Part shown: positions 5,751 through 7,734 of the stretch, in pieces
Numbering within the stretch: the stretch's first letter is position 1
Layout of the letters: each line of letters opens with the position of its first letter
Source of the DNA: an uncultured Clostridia bacterium
Lineage (GTDB): Bacteria > Bacillota > Clostridia > TANB77 > CAG-508
Length of the DNA stretch: 7,734 nt
NCBI GenBank assembly: GCA_944390305.1
Contig: CALXPX010000055.1
Coordinates: 1-7,734, forward strand
Reading direction: 5' to 3'
The notes under the pieces: generated by a model
Databases searched by the model: none
Seen by the model: the letters and a program-made list of their open reading frames with translations, nothing else
What the model was told of the DNA's origin: nothing
Program-made: the position numbers and the translations under genes

Positions 5751-6773
5751 TTAATTTTCCTTTCCCATATTTTGAGCTTGAATACAAGTTATAGCAACTA
5801 CACCTGCAATATCTTCTGCTGAACATCCTCTAGATAAATCATTTACAGGTTTAGCTAAACCTTGACAAAGAGGTCCATATGCTTTAGCATGAGCTAACCT
5901 TTGTGTTAATTTATATCCTATATTTCCAGCATTTAAATCAGGGAATACTAATATATTGGCTTCTCCTTTTATTGGACTATCTGGAGCTTTCATTTTAGCA
6001 ACTTCTGGAATAATTGCTGCATCCAATTGTAATTCTCCATCTAATAATAAATCCGGATCCTTACTATGTGCTATTTGAGTAGCCTTTACTACTTTTTCAG
6101 TTAGCTCTGAATGAGCACTTCCTTTAGTTGAATAAGAAAGCATAGCAACTTTAGGTATTCCATCTGGATTTACTAATTCCTTAAAAGACTTACTTGAAGT
6201 TATCGCTATATCTGCTAGTTGTTCTTCATTTGGATTTTCATTCATACCACTATCTGCATAAATAAATACTCCGTTTTCACCAAACTCATTTGTAGGAAGG
6301 CACATAATGAAAAAAGCAGATAATGTTTTTACTCCTTCTTTTCCCTTTATAATTTGTAGTACTGGCTTTAGAGTGTCAGATGTTGGATGTGATGCTCCTG
6401 ATACATATCCATCTGCATCCCCTAGTTTTACCATCATAGTAGCAAAATACCTAGAATTAGTTTTTAAAATATTTATAGCTTCTTCTTTAGTCATACCTTT
6501 ATTTTTTCTAAGATTATATAATTCTTCAGCATAATAGTTTAATTTATCTGATTCAAGAAGAGGATTAATAATCTTACATCCGTCTATTTTTATATTATTA
6601 TCCATTGCTAATTTCTTTATTTCATCTTCATTTCCAAGTAATATAATATTAGCCGTTTTTTCTGATAATACTATTTCTGCTCCTTTTAAAACTCTTATAT
6701 CTTCTGTTTCAGGAAGAATAATAGTTTTGATTTCTTTTCTAGCTTGCATTTTTATTCTCTCTATAAAATCCAT
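5751..6773 (-). CDS. pta: Phosphate acetyltransferase (phosphotransacetylase)
   Basis: Pta (EC 2.3.1.8) converts acetyl-CoA and phosphate into acetyl phosphate and CoA in the cytoplasm, supplying the substrate of the acetate kinases encoded just downstream. The 340 residues form the single-domain short type, without the extra N-terminal domains of the enterobacterial enzyme. Landmarks are ILPETEDIRVLKGA (19-32), YVSGASHPTSDTLKP (123-137), IYADSGMNENP (171-181), LSYSTKGSA (212-220), DGELQLDAAI (245-254), FPDLNAGNIGYKL (277-289) and PVNDLSRGCS (309-318). The last carries the Ser-Arg pair that acts at the CoA site in characterised homologues. The start is supported by GGAGG (6785 to 6781) 7 bp upstream. 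It is the first gene of the pta-ackA-ackA operon and diverges from the pseudouridine synthase gene. The related phosphate butyryltransferase is unlikely given the ackA partners and motifs. Confidence 0.95.
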   Translation of the reverse strand: MDFIERIKMQARKEIKTIILPETEDIRVLKGAEIVLSEKTANIILLGNEDEIKKLAMDNNIKIDGCKIINPLLESDKLNYYAEELYNLRKNKGMTKEEAINILKTNSRYFATMMVKLGDADGYVSGASHPTSDTLKPVLQIIKGKEGVKTLSAFFIMCLPTNEFGENGVFIYADSGMNENPNEEQLADIAITSSKSFKELVNPDGIPKVAMLSYSTKGSAHSELTEKVVKATQIAHSKDPDLLLDGELQLDAAIIPEVAKMKAPDSPIKGEANILVFPDLNAGNIGYKLTQRLAHAKAYGPLCQGLAKPVNDLSRGCSAEDIAGVVAITCIQAQNMGKEN

Positions 6774-6791
6774 ATTCTAACCTCCAGAAGT

Positions 6792-6820
6792 ATTATATAT
6801 AAAATATAGAAAAAGTACAA
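6792..6820 (-). promoter_or_regulatory. Candidate promoter of the pta operon
   Basis: On the minus strand TTGTAC (6820 to 6815) is followed after 17 bp by a perfect TATAAT (6797 to 6792). The predicted start is near 6785, right at the GGAGG of pta, so the leader would be only about 12 nt. That is unusually short; a more upstream -10 such as TATATT (6808 to 6803) would give a normal leader but lacks a -35. The call is plausible, not firm. Confidence 0.4.
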
Positions 6821-6826
6821 GTTTTT

Positions 6827-6835
6827 TGGTAAAAT
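6827..6835 (+). promoter_or_regulatory. Possible extended -10 box of the pseudouridine synthase gene
   Basis: TGGTAAAAT fits TGnTATAAT with one mismatch, and no -35 box is seen at the right distance. Transcription would begin at about 6842, within the ribosome binding site region (GAGGG, 6842-6846), leaving a nearly leaderless message. Weak. Confidence 0.2.
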
Positions 6836-6852
6836 AATTATGAGGGATTTTT

Positions 6853-7719
6853 ATGGAATTAAAATACGTTGTAAATGATGAATTTAATATAAGACAAGTT
6901 CTTAGAGAAAAGTTAGGAATATCTATTAGACTTCTTACAAAACTAAAGAAAAATAAAAAAATTTTTCTAAATAATAGTAGTGATATCTATCTAGATATGA
7001 AAGTAAAAAATAATGACATAATCAAAGTATTATTAGATTTTGATGAAGATAATACTAATATTATTCCATGTAAAATGGATCTAGATATACTTTATGAAGA
7101 TGAATACTTAATTATTCTAAATAAACCTTATAACATGCCAGTTCATCCATCTTTAAATCATTATGAAGATAGTCTTTCTAATGGGCTTAAATATTACTTT
7201 GATAAAATTAATTTAAAAAGAAAAATTAGACCTATCAATAGACTAGACAAAGATACATCAGGGATAGTTATGTTTGCTAAAAATGAATATGTGCAAGATA
7301 AAATAAAAATAAATAAAAAAATATATTTTGCCGTAGTATCAGGAACATTAAAAGGCTCCGATATTATAAGCAAACCAATTTCAAGAAAAAAAGATAGTAT
7401 TATAGAAAGATGTATAAATGAAAATGGAGAAAAAGCTTTAACAGAATATTGTGTCATAAAAAATTTTAACATAGATAATATAGATTTAAGTTTAGTAAAG
7501 TGCATTATTCATACTGGAAGAACACATCAAATTAGAGTTCATATGGCGTCTACCGGTCATCCAATCCTGGGAGATACATTATATGCTACTGCATCTAAAT
7601 ATATTAATAGGCAAGCTCTTCACGCTTTTAGAATAAGTTTTATTCATCCAATATTAAAAAAAGAAATAGAAGTTACATCTCCTATTCCAGATGATATTAA
7701 AAATTTATATAAAAAGTAA
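6853..7719 (+). CDS. RluA-family RNA pseudouridine synthase (RluD-like)
   Basis: This 288-residue enzyme isomerises uridine to pseudouridine in structured RNA, most likely 23S rRNA. An N-terminal S4-like RNA-binding module (about 12-60, IRQVLREKLGISIRLLTKLKK then VKNNDIIKV) is followed by the catalytic domain (about 78-275). It opens with YEDEYLIILNKP and NMPVHPS (81-100). The signature RLDKDTSG (130-137) holds the catalytic Asp132. IHTGRTHQIRVHM (219-231) and GHPILGDTLY (235-244) complete the family pattern. Between FAKN (141-144) and KIYFAVVSG (156-164) the spacing is several residues shorter than usual in RluA/RluD enzymes. GAGGG lies 6 bp before the ATG. It diverges from pta and converges on rnpB. 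Firmicutes carry several such paralogues and the exact target cannot be read from sequence, so no symbol is given. Confidence 0.9.
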   Translation: MELKYVVNDEFNIRQVLREKLGISIRLLTKLKKNKKIFLNNSSDIYLDMKVKNNDIIKVLLDFDEDNTNIIPCKMDLDILYEDEYLIILNKPYNMPVHPSLNHYEDSLSNGLKYYFDKINLKRKIRPINRLDKDTSGIVMFAKNEYVQDKIKINKKIYFAVVSGTLKGSDIISKPISRKKDSIIERCINENGEKALTEYCVIKNFNIDNIDLSLVKCIIHTGRTHQIRVHMASTGHPILGDTLYATASKYINRQALHAFRISFIHPILKKEIEVTSPIPDDIKNLYKK

Positions 7720-7734
7720 ACCTATAAGCCGGGT
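7711..7734 (-). ncRNA. rnpB: RNase P RNA component, 3' end (partial)
   Basis: The minus strand from the right edge reads ACCCGGCTTATAGG, the near-universal 3' element of bacterial RNase P RNA (ACAGAACCCGGCTTAY...), followed by GGTTTAC and a run of T. By homology GGTTTAC is the 3' strand of helix P1, which would pair with GTAAACC at the 5' end outside the window. The RNA is the catalytic subunit that matures tRNA 5' ends. Only the last 24 or so bases are visible. The exact 3' end is uncertain; if P1 includes GGTTTAC, the RNA runs into the last codons of the pseudouridine synthase gene on the other strand. Confidence 0.82.

Noticed and set aside
6307..6534. Plus-strand open frame inside pta
   Set aside because: It is antisense to the conserved Pta segment with no ribosome binding site of note.
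7194..7505. 103-codon open frame on the minus strand inside the pseudouridine synthase gene
   Set aside because: It is opposite a gene with clear catalytic motifs, has no ribosome binding site evidence, and its hydrophobic composition follows from AT-rich antisense sequence.

Overview
The window is strongly AT-rich and its codon use follows (AAA, ATA, TTA and AAT dominate). Together with the endospore genes yabP and yabQ, a clostridial-style pta-ackA fermentation operon and strong GGAGG-type ribosome binding sites, this points to a low-GC, spore-forming Clostridia-type Firmicute. I cannot name the genus. The DNA looks chromosomal: I see no insertion sequence, phage gene, CRISPR array, tRNA or rRNA.

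Layout, left to right. Positions 1-108 hold a terminator followed at once by a candidate promoter for a gene beyond the left edge. Positions 109-1224 (minus) are yabP-yabQ-divIC, read right to left: two sporulation cortex/coat genes and a cell-division gene. A good sigma-E-like promoter (1266-1294) lies just upstream and is separated from the next gene by a strong hairpin terminator (1302-1350). Positions 1370-2545 (minus) are a monofunctional aspartate kinase. Positions 2654-3304 (minus) encode a membrane protein of unknown function. Positions 3329-6773 (minus) are pta followed by two tandem acetate kinase genes, which convert acetyl-CoA to acetyl phosphate and then to acetate plus ATP. On the plus strand, 6853-7719 encodes an RluA-family RNA pseudouridine synthase, divergent from pta. 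The last bases, read on the minus strand, are the conserved 3' end of RNase P RNA (rnpB), which converges on the pseudouridine synthase gene and probably overlaps its end.

The pta-ackA-ackA-membrane protein genes have gaps of 4, 30 and 24 bp and look like one operon. The aspartate kinase may be read through from it, since no terminator is visible between them, or may use its own weak promoter. The yabPQ-divIC group is a separate unit.

I found no clearly new biological system. The most interesting points are a 62-bp perfect repeat, in register, shared by the two ackA genes (a gene-conversion signature); the sigma-E-like promoter that both corrects the yabP start and raises the question of how divIC is expressed in growing cells; overlapping terminator and promoter signals at the left end; and the antisense overlap of rnpB with a coding region. 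Two starts are placed downstream of the longest open frame (yabP at 1224, the membrane protein at 3304) on ribosome-binding-site evidence.
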